From assembly GCA_002401775.2 (NCBI GenBank), contig NVUB02000089.1, positions 1-34,025 on the forward strand: DNA of 34,025 nucleotides. Direction: 5' to 3'. Below the pieces are notes generated by a model. The model did not search any database and was not told where the DNA came from. It was given only the letters and a program-made list of their open reading frames with translations. Below are positions 7,678 to 15,805 of this stretch, piece by piece. The position numbers and the translations under genes were made by a program. The stretch is from Ectothiorhodospiraceae bacterium (GTDB taxonomy: Bacteria; Pseudomonadota; Gammaproteobacteria; SZUA-152). Position 1 is the stretch's first letter, and each line of letters begins with the position of its first letter.

Positions 7678-8709
7678 ATGAAACATTTTAAAAACAGTGT
7701 TTTAACTTTAGTGATTGCCACTGCACTCACATCGATAAGTAGCGTTACCATTGCCAAAAGTATGGACAGTATGGAAAGCATGAGCAATATGAAAAGCATG
7801 AGCGATATGAAAAGCATGGAATCCATTAGCAAGCACAATAACCACGTCCGTTACGGCGTTGAAAAAGTCGGTGACCTGGAAATATTTTTCCGCGAAGCGG
7901 GAAACCCCACTAACCCTACTATCGTACTGTTACACGGGTTCCCTTCCTCTTCACATATGTATCGTGAAGTATTGAGAGGGCTTGCTGACGACTATTATCT
8001 TATCGCACCTGATTATCCGGGGTTTGGTGAAAGCAGTTTTCCATCGACAGAGGATTTTGACTATACCTTTGATAATATTTCCAAGGTTATGGGGGAATTT
8101 TTGAGCCAGCGCGGACTAAAAAAATACTCATTGATGATACAGGATTATGGCGCACCTATTGGCTTTCGCATTGCCACTGCACACCCGGAACGGGTACAGG
8201 CTATCATTACCCAAAATGGCAACGCCTATAAAGAAGGCATAAACCCTGCAACCTGGGATCCCATTCTTCAATATTGGAACAATAAAACTGCCGACATTGA
8301 AAAAGTGATCATTGATAATATATTTACCTACGAAGCGATGAAATGGCAATACACACATGGGACTCGCCATCCAGACGCCATACTTCCCGACAATTGGAAT
8401 CTTGATTACGCAAAAATTTCCCGTCCAGGACAACACCGTGTGCAATTGGCATTGTTTTATGACTATCAAAACAATGTAAAGCTTTACCCTGAATGGCAGG
8501 AATACCTGCGTGAAAACCAACCGCCCGTACTGGTGGTTTGGGGTAAAAATGACGCCTTCTTTCCCGTATCAGGCGCTGAAGGCTTCAAAAAAGATGTCAA
8601 GGATATTGATTTTAACATTTTAGATACTGGCCATTTTGCACTAGAAGAACAACATGCTTTTATTGTTCATAAAATGCGAAATTTTTTGCAGCATCGAAAT
8701 ATTAAATGA
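7678..8709 (+). CDS. Exported alpha/beta hydrolase, haloalkane dehalogenase/epoxide hydrolase type
   Basis: A 343-residue protein with an N-terminal signal peptide (about residues 1-26, ending SSVTIA). After it comes a linker in which methionine recurs every third residue (29 to 47). The rest is an alpha/beta hydrolase: oxyanion motif HGFP (86-89), nucleophile D156 in MIQDYGAP, acid D292 in GKNDAFF and base H319 in TGHFALEE. An aspartate nucleophile points to the haloalkane dehalogenase/epoxide hydrolase branch rather than esterases. WNLDYAKISRPGQ fits the cap domain. GGAAG lies upstream of the ATG. It is the last gene of the plus-strand group begun by the SDR. The periplasmic location is inferred from the signal peptide. 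Confidence 0.88.
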   Translation: MKHFKNSVLTLVIATALTSISSVTIAKSMDSMESMSNMKSMSDMKSMESISKHNNHVRYGVEKVGDLEIFFREAGNPTNPTIVLLHGFPSSSHMYREVLRGLADDYYLIAPDYPGFGESSFPSTEDFDYTFDNISKVMGEFLSQRGLKKYSLMIQDYGAPIGFRIATAHPERVQAIITQNGNAYKEGINPATWDPILQYWNNKTADIEKVIIDNIFTYEAMKWQYTHGTRHPDAILPDNWNLDYAKISRPGQHRVQLALFYDYQNNVKLYPEWQEYLRENQPPVLVVWGKNDAFFPVSGAEGFKKDVKDIDFNILDTGHFALEEQHAFIVHKMRNFLQHRNIK

Positions 8710-8718
8710 CTGAAGGGA

Positions 8719-8735
8719 AGTGCTAAGTGCTGAGT
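8719..8735. repeat. Heptamer iteration AGTGCTAAGTGCTGAGT
   Basis: Iterated AGTGCTA/AGTGCTG heptamers lie 43 bases left of palindromic element copy A, and again right of it at 8895-8908. The same heptamers border repeat modules near 13844, 14040, 25467, 25701, 25870, 28343 and 29278. Confidence 0.75.
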
Positions 8736-8777
8736 AAAAAACTTCTAAACCTTCGTAGGAGTGTAGCGCCGGTTTTC

Positions 8778-8875
8778 GTAGGTCACGTTGCGCAGCTACG
8801 TGACGCAATGGTTTATTCGAGTACTCATGTTCTCGGTTGGAAATGGGCGTCACGTAGCTTCGCTACGTGATCTAC
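8778..8875. repeat. 98-bp palindromic element, copy A
   Basis: The ends GTAGGTCACGTTGCG and CGTAGCTTCGCTACGTGATCTAC belong to a family of four copies in the window: A here, B at 13898, C at 14089 and a truncated D at 28364. The shared core runs through GACGCAAT, then TCGAG(T/C)AC, then CATGTTCTCGG. The inverted ends allow the element to fold into a hairpin. It has no coding capacity. Confidence 0.85.
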
Positions 8876-8927
8876 TGTACTAAGAACTGAAAAAAGTGCT
8901 GAGTGCTAAATAAAACCTACACACAGT

Positions 8928-9013
8928 CGTCTTCCCGGTATGTCTTTAGCCGGGATCTAGTGGTGCTGAACTGGCAAAAATTGCTGGATACCAGATCACA
9001 TCCGGTATAACGG
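8928..9013. repeat. GTCTTCCCGG-type inverted-repeat element, diverged copy
   Basis: It opens CGTCTTCCCGGTATG, contains TAGCCGGGATC, and continues CTGGATACCAG to an end in ATAACGG. The same order appears at 25513-25599 and 25739-25826, where the copies are more alike. It lies 32 bases beyond the stop of the REC-GGDEF-EAL gene, and the run of seven T's after it could help termination from the plus strand. Confidence 0.75.
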
Positions 9014-9045
9014 TTTTTTTAAAAAACTCAGACCTCAAATTTTAA

Positions 9046-10761
9046 TCACGCGACCATTTTTTCCAGTTGCGCGGCGGCGACCGGACGGCTGTAATGGTAA
9101 CCTTGCAGATAATCACACTGTAGGTCTTTCAAAAATTTCGCTTGCGCTTCTGTTTCTACTCCTTCTGCGACTGTCGACAGGTTCAGAGCTTTGGCCAACG
9201 CGACTATGGTGCGAGTAATGGTGGCTGATTCTGGGTTGCTAATGACATCGCAGACAAATGCCCGGTCTATTTTGAGGGTATCAACTTTAAATTGTTGCAA
9301 ATAACTTAATGAGGAATAGCCTGTACCAAAGTCATCAATGGCCAAATGCACTCCCAGCAATCGCAATTTCTGTAGTGTAATTTTAGTGATTTCTGGGTCA
9401 AACATACTGGCCGTTTCGCTGATTTCAAGCTCCAGATAACACGGTTGTAGTCCACTTTCATTCAGTACATTACTCACAAGCTCCACGAGATTACTGTCGT
9501 GCTCAAACTCCTGAGCCGACATATTGACGGCCACACGAAGCGGGGGTAATCCGGCATCATGCCAAGATTTCACCTGGTGACAAGCAGTACGCAACACCCA
9601 TTCATCGATATCTTTGATCATCCCTGTTGTCTCAGCAATGGCGATAAAATCAGCCGGCGCTAACAAACCCAGAGTAGGATGCTGCCAGCGCACTAACGCT
9701 TCTACGGCAACAGGCCGGTTATTTTTTCCGATGATCGGTTGATAATATACCGCTAATTGTTGTTGTTTAACCGCCACCTGTAAATCCGCTTCAAGGCTCA
9801 GGCGTTTAAGGTCTTTCGCATGTAATTCGGCATTAAAAAATTGATAATTACCACGACCAAAACGCTTGGCGGTATACATTGCCGAATCGGCATGTTTGAT
9901 GAGGGTCGAGGAGTCTCCGCCATCCTGTGGATAGAGTGATATTCCTAAACTTGGAGTTACACTGCGTTGTTTCTCTCCTAGCATTATCGGCTGAGAACAG
10001 GTATTAAGAATTTTTTGCGCGACATCCCCTGCTATGCTCCTCTCTTGTAAATCACCCAGGACACAAATAAATTCATCGCCCCCAAAACGGGCGGCGGTAT
10101 CACTTTGTCTCAGGCAGCTTTTTAAGCGGTCAGCAAAGGTTTTTAATAACAAGTCACCCATATTATGACCCAGGCTGTCATTTATATGCTTAAAATGATC
10201 CAGATCAATAAACATAACTGCAAGTTGTTTTTCGTGGCGCCGAGCGAGGTCAATGGCATGGCTCAAGCGCCCCTGAAAAAGTAACCGGTTAGGTAACCCG
10301 GTTAGGCTGTCATGTGTTGCCAGTTCTTCCTGTTGATATTTAGCCTGGGCGAGTGCCACCAGTAAATTGTTGCGTTCAATAGCGTGGCGCAAGGTACGTA
10401 CTAACAAGGTGGAATCAATTTGCCCTTTAACCAGGTAGTCTTGTGCGCCTTCCTGTACTATGCGCAGGGCAAGCGCCTCATCCTGCATACCGGTCATCAC
10501 CACCACTGGGGCATTGGGCTGAACTTCGACGAGCTGGGTTACGGTGTCAAGTCCGCTGGAATCTGGCAAGGTCAAATCAACCAACATGACATCATAAGGC
10601 CTGGATTTTAAACACTCACGGGCCTCTCGCAAGCTAGGGGCATGGCATACTACAAAGGCATTACTGCCAGCTTCACGCAGCATTTCAAGCACTAAGCGTG
10701 CGTCACCAGGGCTATCCTCAACCAATAACACGCTTACTGAAGGGATATCTAAAATCATCAT
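9046..10761 (-). CDS. Response regulator with GGDEF and EAL domains (REC-GGDEF-EAL)
   Basis: A 571-residue cytoplasmic cyclic-di-GMP signalling protein. The receiver domain (about 8-125) has the acidic pocket VEDS, phosphoacceptor D62 (MLVDLTLPDSSG) and K112. The GGDEF domain (about 145-310) has an intact active site at 227-231 (FGGDEF) and an inhibitory RxxD site at 218-221, so diguanylate cyclase activity with product feedback is plausible. The EAL domain (about 320-570) has EAL at 354-356, DDFGTGYSSL, LKID and EGVET, as in active phosphodiesterases. Both activities may therefore be present and set by phosphorylation. No histidine kinase gene is adjacent, so its partner is encoded elsewhere. 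GGAG lies 11 bases before the first of two consecutive ATGs. Confidence 0.95.
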   Translation of the reverse strand: MMILDIPSVSVLLVEDSPGDARLVLEMLREAGSNAFVVCHAPSLREARECLKSRPYDVMLVDLTLPDSSGLDTVTQLVEVQPNAPVVVMTGMQDEALALRIVQEGAQDYLVKGQIDSTLLVRTLRHAIERNNLLVALAQAKYQQEELATHDSLTGLPNRLLFQGRLSHAIDLARRHEKQLAVMFIDLDHFKHINDSLGHNMGDLLLKTFADRLKSCLRQSDTAARFGGDEFICVLGDLQERSIAGDVAQKILNTCSQPIMLGEKQRSVTPSLGISLYPQDGGDSSTLIKHADSAMYTAKRFGRGNYQFFNAELHAKDLKRLSLEADLQVAVKQQQLAVYYQPIIGKNNRPVAVEALVRWQHPTLGLLAPADFIAIAETTGMIKDIDEWVLRTACHQVKSWHDAGLPPLRVAVNMSAQEFEHDSNLVELVSNVLNESGLQPCYLELEISETASMFDPEITKITLQKLRLLGVHLAIDDFGTGYSSLSYLQQFKVDTLKIDRAFVCDVISNPESATITRTIVALAKALNLSTVAEGVETEAQAKFLKDLQCDYLQGYHYSRPVAAAQLEKMVA

Positions 10762-11116
10762 AGTGCGTCGTACTCCATTTACACTGTACTTTCACCTTGG
10801 CATGAATTTCACAGAACTCGTTTCTGTTTTTCGTTTTCCCGCCAGGGATGTAAGCTGCACTGCCTGTGCATCGCAAAATTAAACCCTTTTTTCTATAAAA
10901 CCAGCCTGTTTCCACTTAAACATGGCTGACAAAAGTATTACGGCCCTTTTTAATATTCACTTGAGTATATTTAATGATTTGTAAATGCAAAATGCATTAT
11001 TAGCGATATGCAACATTTACCGATGTTGAAGTAAGAAAGTAGCTGGAAGAAGTTTCCACGATGTTTTGCCTGCACGGCCGTTTATCGTCGAGAGATATAA
11101 CTGACTACCCGTATAC
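10762..11116. other. Intergenic region without a recognised gene
   Basis: This is the upstream region of the REC-GGDEF-EAL gene and the spacer beyond the ggt terminator. The only open frames are short and have no family signal. TTGAGTATATTTAATGATTTGTAAAT near 10962 is A/T-rich, but I cannot support a promoter call. Confidence 0.5.
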
Positions 11117-11154
11117 AGAAAAAGAATACCCTGTATGCAGGGTATTCTTTTTCT
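11117..11154. terminator. Strong bidirectional terminator hairpin after ggt
   Basis: A perfect 17-base stem (AGAAAAAGAATACCCTG against its complement) with a TATG loop ends six bases beyond the ggt stop. A-rich and T-rich stem ends let it work on both strands. Its ATACCCTGTAT core also occurs in the arms of the inverted repeat at 19397-19498. Confidence 0.9.
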
Positions 11155-11160
11155 ACTGAT

Positions 11161-12882
11161 TCACTGGTCAGTAACCGATGCGGCACCAATGCCCCTGCCA
11201 TCGCTTGCAGCGGTTACCTTGTTGATTTTTTGGTCCCAGACCACCGCTTGCATGTTTCCGTAACGGCCAAAGCCTCCGCCATAGGGCGACGTTAGTTTTT
11301 TCAACACATGACCACGAGAGGTTAATACCTGTACCGTTTTTTCGCTAAAGGCATCGTTTTCATACATCACTTTGTCGGGCATGTATTGATGATGGAAACG
11401 CGGCCGTTGTACGATTGCGCTAGCATCTCCGCCTGCTGCAAATTCAAGTGCGCCTAATAACAGCATGGTGATAATGCGGCTACCGCCCGGTGTACCCAAA
11501 ATAGCAATACCCCGGTCATTTTCAATAAAGGTCGGCGACATGCTCGACAATGGTCTTTTACCCGGCGCAACGGCATTAGCTTCTGCACCGATCAAACCAT
11601 AGGCATTAGGTACACCGGGCTTTGACGAGAAGTCATCCATTTCATCGTTCAACAAAAACCCCGTGCCGGGTACGACATAAGCAGAACCAAACAAATAGTT
11701 CACGCTTAAGGTCGCTGCCACACGATTCCCTTCTTTATCCAAAATGGAATAATGTGTGGTGTCGGTACCATTACCGTCAGGCTTACCCACGGGCTTTAAT
11801 GCCTTACTGGGCGTTGCCCGGTCAAGCGTAATATCATTAATAAGGGTCTTGGCATAAGCCCTACTGGTTAAACGCACTTGTGGCACATCAACAAAATCGC
11901 TATCGCCTAAAAATTCGGCGCGGTCACGATAAGCTCTGCGCATAACTTCAATCATCAGGTGTGATTGGTCAGCTTGGTTGAGTTTTTGTAATTTATATTC
12001 GCTCAGCATGTTAAACATACTGGCCAATGCGATGCCGCCTGACGACGGCGGTGGCACGGAGATCACTTTCAACCCCAGGTATTCACTGACCACCGGTTTA
12101 CGCTCGACAATGCGGTAATTTTTAAGGTCATCAAGCGTCCAGATTCCGCCTGCCTTGCTCATACCACTAACCAGTGTTTTAGCCAGTGAACCTTCATAAA
12201 AACCGGCATTGCCTTTTTGCGCGATCAGCTCAAATGTCTTGGCAAGATCCGCTTGCTTTAACCGATAGCCCAGTTCAGGAACCTCGTTTTTCTGTAAAAA
12301 TATACCCGCTGCTGTCGAATATTTCTGTAACGTTTCGAGACGAATTTTGGCATATTTCCGATATTGTTTATCAACCTCAAAACCGGCTTTCGCCAGTTCA
12401 ATGGCCGGAGCCAGACTTTGACTCAATGGCAACCGGCCATATTTTTTCGCGATATGCACCAGTGCCGCTGGCACGCCCGGAATGCCCGCGGCTAAAGGCC
12501 CATTGATGGAGGCCCCCGGCACCACGTTTTTATCGGCATCCAGATACATGTCTCGATGCGCCGCACCCGGTGCTTTTTCCCGGCCATCAATGACTACTTG
12601 CTTTCCATCGGCATGACGATGTAATAACCAAAATCCACCGCCCCCTAAGCCTGAGCCATAGGGTTCTACCACACCCAATACCGCCGCCACGGCCACCGCC
12701 GCATCAAAAGCGTTACCGCCGGACTGCAATATTTTCTGCCCCGCCGCTGTTGCCAGTGGATGCGCCGTCGCAATAGCCGCTTGCGGCGGTTTATCGGTAC
12801 TTGCCGATTGCGCAGCCAGTGGTAACACGAATAGCAATACAACAAACAATAAGCGTGTTTTTTTAGCAAACTTCACATTCAT
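11161..12882 (-). CDS. ggt: Gamma-glutamyltransferase (gamma-glutamyltranspeptidase)
   Basis: A 573-residue precursor close to the usual length (about 580). The signal peptide covers residues 1-27. The large-subunit part contains the conserved region GGNAFDAAVAVAAVLGVVEPYGSGLGGGGFWLL-like core at 55-87 and the glutamate-binding arginine near R101. The maturation site is DTTHYS, with Thr375 as the expected cleavage point and nucleophile of the small subunit. SSMSPTF and GTPGGSRI are further conserved active-site blocks. The enzyme hydrolyses or transfers the gamma-glutamyl group of glutathione, normally in the periplasm. AAGGATG precedes the ATG. It is 65 bases downstream of the unrecognised gene at 12948-13736 and may be co-transcribed. 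Confidence 0.95.
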   Translation of the reverse strand: MNVKFAKKTRLLFVVLLFVLPLAAQSASTDKPPQAAIATAHPLATAAGQKILQSGGNAFDAAVAVAAVLGVVEPYGSGLGGGGFWLLHRHADGKQVVIDGREKAPGAAHRDMYLDADKNVVPGASINGPLAAGIPGVPAALVHIAKKYGRLPLSQSLAPAIELAKAGFEVDKQYRKYAKIRLETLQKYSTAAGIFLQKNEVPELGYRLKQADLAKTFELIAQKGNAGFYEGSLAKTLVSGMSKAGGIWTLDDLKNYRIVERKPVVSEYLGLKVISVPPPSSGGIALASMFNMLSEYKLQKLNQADQSHLMIEVMRRAYRDRAEFLGDSDFVDVPQVRLTSRAYAKTLINDITLDRATPSKALKPVGKPDGNGTDTTHYSILDKEGNRVAATLSVNYLFGSAYVVPGTGFLLNDEMDDFSSKPGVPNAYGLIGAEANAVAPGKRPLSSMSPTFIENDRGIAILGTPGGSRIITMLLLGALEFAAGGDASAIVQRPRFHHQYMPDKVMYENDAFSEKTVQVLTSRGHVLKKLTSPYGGGFGRYGNMQAVVWDQKINKVTAASDGRGIGAASVTDQ

Positions 12883-12947
12883 GAACTCATCCTTGCCTTT
12901 TAACGATCAGCATTTTGGGATTATCGACAACAGGAAACTTCAATAGA

Positions 12948-13736
12948 TTATGCTACGGGCTGTTCTTTTGATATTTGTAAAAGTGGAGGCTTTCTTCGGG
13001 CGACATCTTTCATTGCCTTTTTGAAAAACGGGCGTAATGACGACTTCAACTGAGGGGCTGCATCACGCACGGGAATCGCTTTTAAACTGCAAAAAATCGC
13101 CATCGCATACGTGATATCGTATTCCGACAAAAAATTAGCACGCTCAATCGCCGGGCCAGAACAACTGCCACAGGAACGAATCTTTGCGGTATTGGCACTG
13201 TCCGCCATCACCACGCCAAACCCCAAAAACACCGCCAGTAATTCCGTTACATGAGGCCAGTTTCCTTCGCCACCGGGTGGGGGTTCAGCCGCAGTGGTAC
13301 CCAAATAATGCGCCAGCGTATGGGCATAATCCGCGATAAGCACTTCCGGCGCATGCAAATATTCTTGATGGTAAGCGACAACCAGCTTTTGCGACTCATC
13401 ATCCACTTTCGCCAACACTCCCGCCGCGCCCCGTACCGGCCCCTCAATCTGAACGCGTACGGAAGGGATGCTTTCTATACTGCTCGCATCCACCAAACGA
13501 TACGGCCAATGCTGCATACCGGCATATTGCTTCACCTGATCAAAAATCAGACTTGCCATCCCCTCGGCATTGGACCCACTGCCAGGGAAATGCGCATTGC
13601 TCGGCGTTACTAGAATAGTCTCATTAAAAAATACCGAGGCATCAAAATTTCGCAACGCCCATTCAAAGGTATCAAACATCCATTCAATGGACGGCTCGTC
13701 AAGTAACTGGGGGGGCTTAAAAAAACGAGAAAACAT
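12948..13736 (-). CDS. Conserved protein of unknown function with a degenerate metalloprotease-like motif
   Basis: A 262-residue protein without a signal peptide. I do not recognise a named family. Visible points are HTLAH at 139-143, in the position and style of an HExxH zinc motif but lacking the catalytic glutamate, followed by E165 in a helix (ELLAVFLGFGVVMAD), and a CxxC (C189/C192, CGSCSGP). The C-terminal part (YDITYAMAIFCSLKAIP) resembles the helical tails of proteins with M48-like folds. A non-catalytic metal-binding role is possible. It lies just upstream of ggt on the same strand. No good ribosome binding site precedes the ATG. Confidence 0.6.
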   Translation of the reverse strand: MFSRFFKPPQLLDEPSIEWMFDTFEWALRNFDASVFFNETILVTPSNAHFPGSGSNAEGMASLIFDQVKQYAGMQHWPYRLVDASSIESIPSVRVQIEGPVRGAAGVLAKVDDESQKLVVAYHQEYLHAPEVLIADYAHTLAHYLGTTAAEPPPGGEGNWPHVTELLAVFLGFGVVMADSANTAKIRSCGSCSGPAIERANFLSEYDITYAMAIFCSLKAIPVRDAAPQLKSSLRPFFKKAMKDVARRKPPLLQISKEQPVA

Positions 13737-13843
13737 AAGCGATATTTAACTAACTCTGCATTAAAAATAAGGGGATATAGCAAGTTCAAAAGACACCGCC
13801 ATGCTAACAGAAGTTCCCATCATGAATCTAACGGGGTTTTTAG

Positions 13844-13876
13844 GCTAAGTGCTACGTGCTAAGTGCTTTAGTGCTG
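13844..13876. repeat. Heptamer iterations bordering element B
   Basis: CTAAGTGCTACGTGCTAAGTG-type heptamers continue into TTAGTGCTGG. They form the left border of the module that contains palindromic copies B and C. At 14040-14057 the same heptamer runs in the opposite orientation (CTTAGCACTTAGCACT). Confidence 0.75.
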
Positions 13877-13897
13877 GAGAATGAGGACTGGCCTTCC

Positions 13898-13994
13898 GTA
13901 GGTCACATTGCGCAGCACCATGACGCAAAGGCTTAACCGAGCACACATGTTCTCAGCCAAAATGGTCGTCACGCAGCTTCGCAACATGACCTAC
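13898..13994. repeat. 97-bp palindromic element, copy B
   Basis: The terminal arms are GTAGGTCACATTGCG and CGCAACATGACCTAC, a 15-base inverted repeat with one mismatch. The core is TGACGCAAAGGCTTAACCGA, then GCACACATGTTCTC. This copy shows the inverted ends most clearly. Confidence 0.88.
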
Positions 13995-14088
13995 AAAAGT
14001 CAGTTGTAAACCCTCAAAAGTAAGGCTCCAGGGTCTTTTACTTAGCACTTAGCACTATCTTTTAGTACCTTCTGAGCACTGGCTTTCC

Positions 14089-14186
14089 GTAGATCACGTT
14101 GCGCCGCACCATGACGCAATGGCTTAATCGAGCACACATTTTCTCGGCTGAAAATGATCGTCATGGTGCTTCGCAACATGATCTAC
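14089..14186. repeat. 98-bp palindromic element, copy C
   Basis: It starts GTAGATCACGTTGCG and ends CGCAACATGATCTAC, in the same orientation as copy B and 94 bases to its right. The inner GCACCATGACGC pairs with GTCATGGTGC, so base changes in one arm are matched in the other. Such compensatory change suggests that the hairpin is maintained or mediates spread. Confidence 0.88.
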
Positions 14187-14239
14187 AGAGTATGGACAAG
14201 GCGTGAAAGCTAAAGGCAAACCACCACTAAGAACGTTGC

Positions 14240-14276
14240 CCTTTAGTCCTTAGTCCTTAGTCCTCAACCCTCAGCA
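14240..14276. repeat. TCCTTAG heptamers, right border of the module
   Basis: CTTTAGTCCTTAGTCCTTAG is followed by CCTCAGCACTGAC. This is a variant of the heptamer series in the reverse orientation relative to 13844, and it ends 20 bases before the DUF1697 stop codon. Confidence 0.65.
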
Positions 14277-14296
14277 CTGACAGTCACTACCTCATA

Positions 14297-14836
14297 CTAC
14301 ATCGACAACTCAAAAAGCGTAGATACTGACTTCCAATTTCGGGTAGTAGCATTCACATCAAACTTCTTCTCTAAGAAAGTGTTTGATAGCTTACTTTTCC
14401 CATATCCACCAGGACAATATACATATGCTTCTTTGCCCTTTACAACCAACTGTTCGGGTAAAACAACCGTGTTTAGCAACTTTTTAACATTGTCATTGCT
14501 TGGGGCTGCATCAAAAAACGTGACCAACACCTTGGTACCATTTTCCTCTAAATCAACATCCCCAAATGGACAGTTTTTAATAATGTTCGCCAACTCTCGA
14601 TGGGTGCGAAGTTCTACGGGCACAGAGAATTTGTATTTACTTTTTATGGCCTCTTCTATTAACACCTTTAAGGAGGTCTTATTTTTGACGTTTGATTCAA
14701 ATATCACATTTCCGCTTTGAATATAAGTAATGACATTGCAAAACCCCAAGGATTCATACAATGCTTTAAGGTCGAACATTTTAATTTTCTTTTTCCCGCC
14801 AACATTTATCCCGCGAAGTATCGAAATATATTTCAT
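14297..14836 (-). CDS. DUF1697 domain-containing protein
   Basis: A 179-residue protein that starts MKYISILRGINVGGKKKIKM and continues with ESLGFCNVITYIQSGNVIFES. These are the two signature blocks of DUF1697. The length matches the family (about 170-180). The C-terminal block WKSVSTLFEL corresponds to the conserved RNWNTV region. Function is unknown; related proteins are scattered among bacteria and often look horizontally acquired. GAGG precedes the ATG by about ten bases. It lies between a repeat module and the HEPN-like gene, outside any clear operon. Confidence 0.9.
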   Translation of the reverse strand: MKYISILRGINVGGKKKIKMFDLKALYESLGFCNVITYIQSGNVIFESNVKNKTSLKVLIEEAIKSKYKFSVPVELRTHRELANIIKNCPFGDVDLEENGTKVLVTFFDAAPSNDNVKKLLNTVVLPEQLVVKGKEAYVYCPGGYGKSKLSNTFLEKKFDVNATTRNWKSVSTLFELSM

Positions 14837-14939
14837 TATTTTTTTGCCTCAGAAATTTATCGTTGAACGGGGTTAAAATCAGGCTCGTCCGAAACCACTA
14901 AAGGACGCTATCACCATTGATTAGAGTAAATTTTCCCTG

Positions 14940-15575
14940 TCATGCCTTTGCGACGAATTCATCGTAAGTCATCCCAATAATGCTTTCCCCACTACCCACA
15001 TCATATTGAGACATTACAAATAATTCGAAGTTTTTGACTTCCAAGGGAATAGTTCCTAATCGAAGGTTATCAACGTAGTTTTCAAAGTGACTCAAAGTTG
15101 CGCTATACATCCGCTCAGGGTTTACGATGATTGATTCGCTTGGACCAGTGGTATCAAGCGATCCATCACTGTTTTTGGGGTACGTTAAGAAAAATGCTTT
15201 GTGCCCGTCATTGCTGTAGTGGACTTTTGAGCGCAACACACCCTCGTGAACAAGACCACAACGGACATGGTTATATATCTCTTTTGCGACTTTTTCGATT
15301 CCGCTCGGTGCAGAAAAGACCCTGGCAAACCCTTTGATAAAGAATGCTTGTGATTTACTCCTACTAGACAGCCCTGTGTAGAGACTTTCAATTGCCTCGT
15401 AGTACGAGCAGAGTATAAGCATGGCGGCAACTGAACCATTTGGAGAGTCTAGCAGTATCCGCCCTGGCTCAAACATATAGCTACGCCAGATATCATCGAA
15501 TACATCGATCAAATCTTCTGTACTTGGGTTGCCTAGTTTTTCATGTGTGTACTTCGGGCTTATGCGTTCATCCAT
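14940..15575 (-). CDS. HEPN-like protein of unknown function
   Basis: A 211-residue protein without signal or membrane segments. R105 and H110 in YNHVRCGLVHEGVLR fit the Rx4H motif of HEPN domains, which are small helical bundles often with RNase activity in toxin or defence settings. The preceding helices (AAMLILCSYYEAIESLY) suit that fold. The C-terminal part is not recognisable. No partner nucleotidyltransferase or antitoxin gene is beside it. It lies 103 bases upstream of the DUF1697 gene on the same strand. The call rests on one short motif. Confidence 0.5.
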   Translation of the reverse strand: MDERISPKYTHEKLGNPSTEDLIDVFDDIWRSYMFEPGRILLDSPNGSVAAMLILCSYYEAIESLYTGLSSRSKSQAFFIKGFARVFSAPSGIEKVAKEIYNHVRCGLVHEGVLRSKVHYSNDGHKAFFLTYPKNSDGSLDTTGPSESIIVNPERMYSATLSHFENYVDNLRLGTIPLEVKNFELFVMSQYDVGSGESIIGMTYDEFVAKA

Positions 15576-15685
15576 CGATATTTCCTATTAGGCATAGCTT
15601 CGGGTTATAGGTTGTTTATATGTTTAAAAAGGAATTTTGTCTTCTTGTACACGATATAATGATAAGGTTACTCGAAATATTTAAT

Positions 15686-15708
15686 GAAAATTGTTGAGCA
15701 CAATTTTC
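15686..15708. repeat. Perfect 9-bp hairpin (GAAAATTGT/ACAATTTTC)
   Basis: GAAAATTGT and ACAATTTTC are separated by TGAGC. It lies in the 230-base spacer between pgeF and the HEPN-like gene. The stem is A/T-rich and lacks a T-tract, so terminator function is doubtful. No gene is seen in the rest of the spacer. Confidence 0.6.
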
Positions 15709-15805
15709 CTGTAGCTTTGCTTTCATCTTTCCGCGTGAGCACAGTAAAGCGTACCCACCCTACGAGACTAAATTGACTCTCATCTTTATTTAATGAGGTT
15801 AATAC

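Noticed and set aside
10718-10915. Minus-strand frame overlapping the start of the REC-GGDEF-EAL gene
   Set aside because: No protein-like pattern, and it overlaps a clear gene start in another frame.
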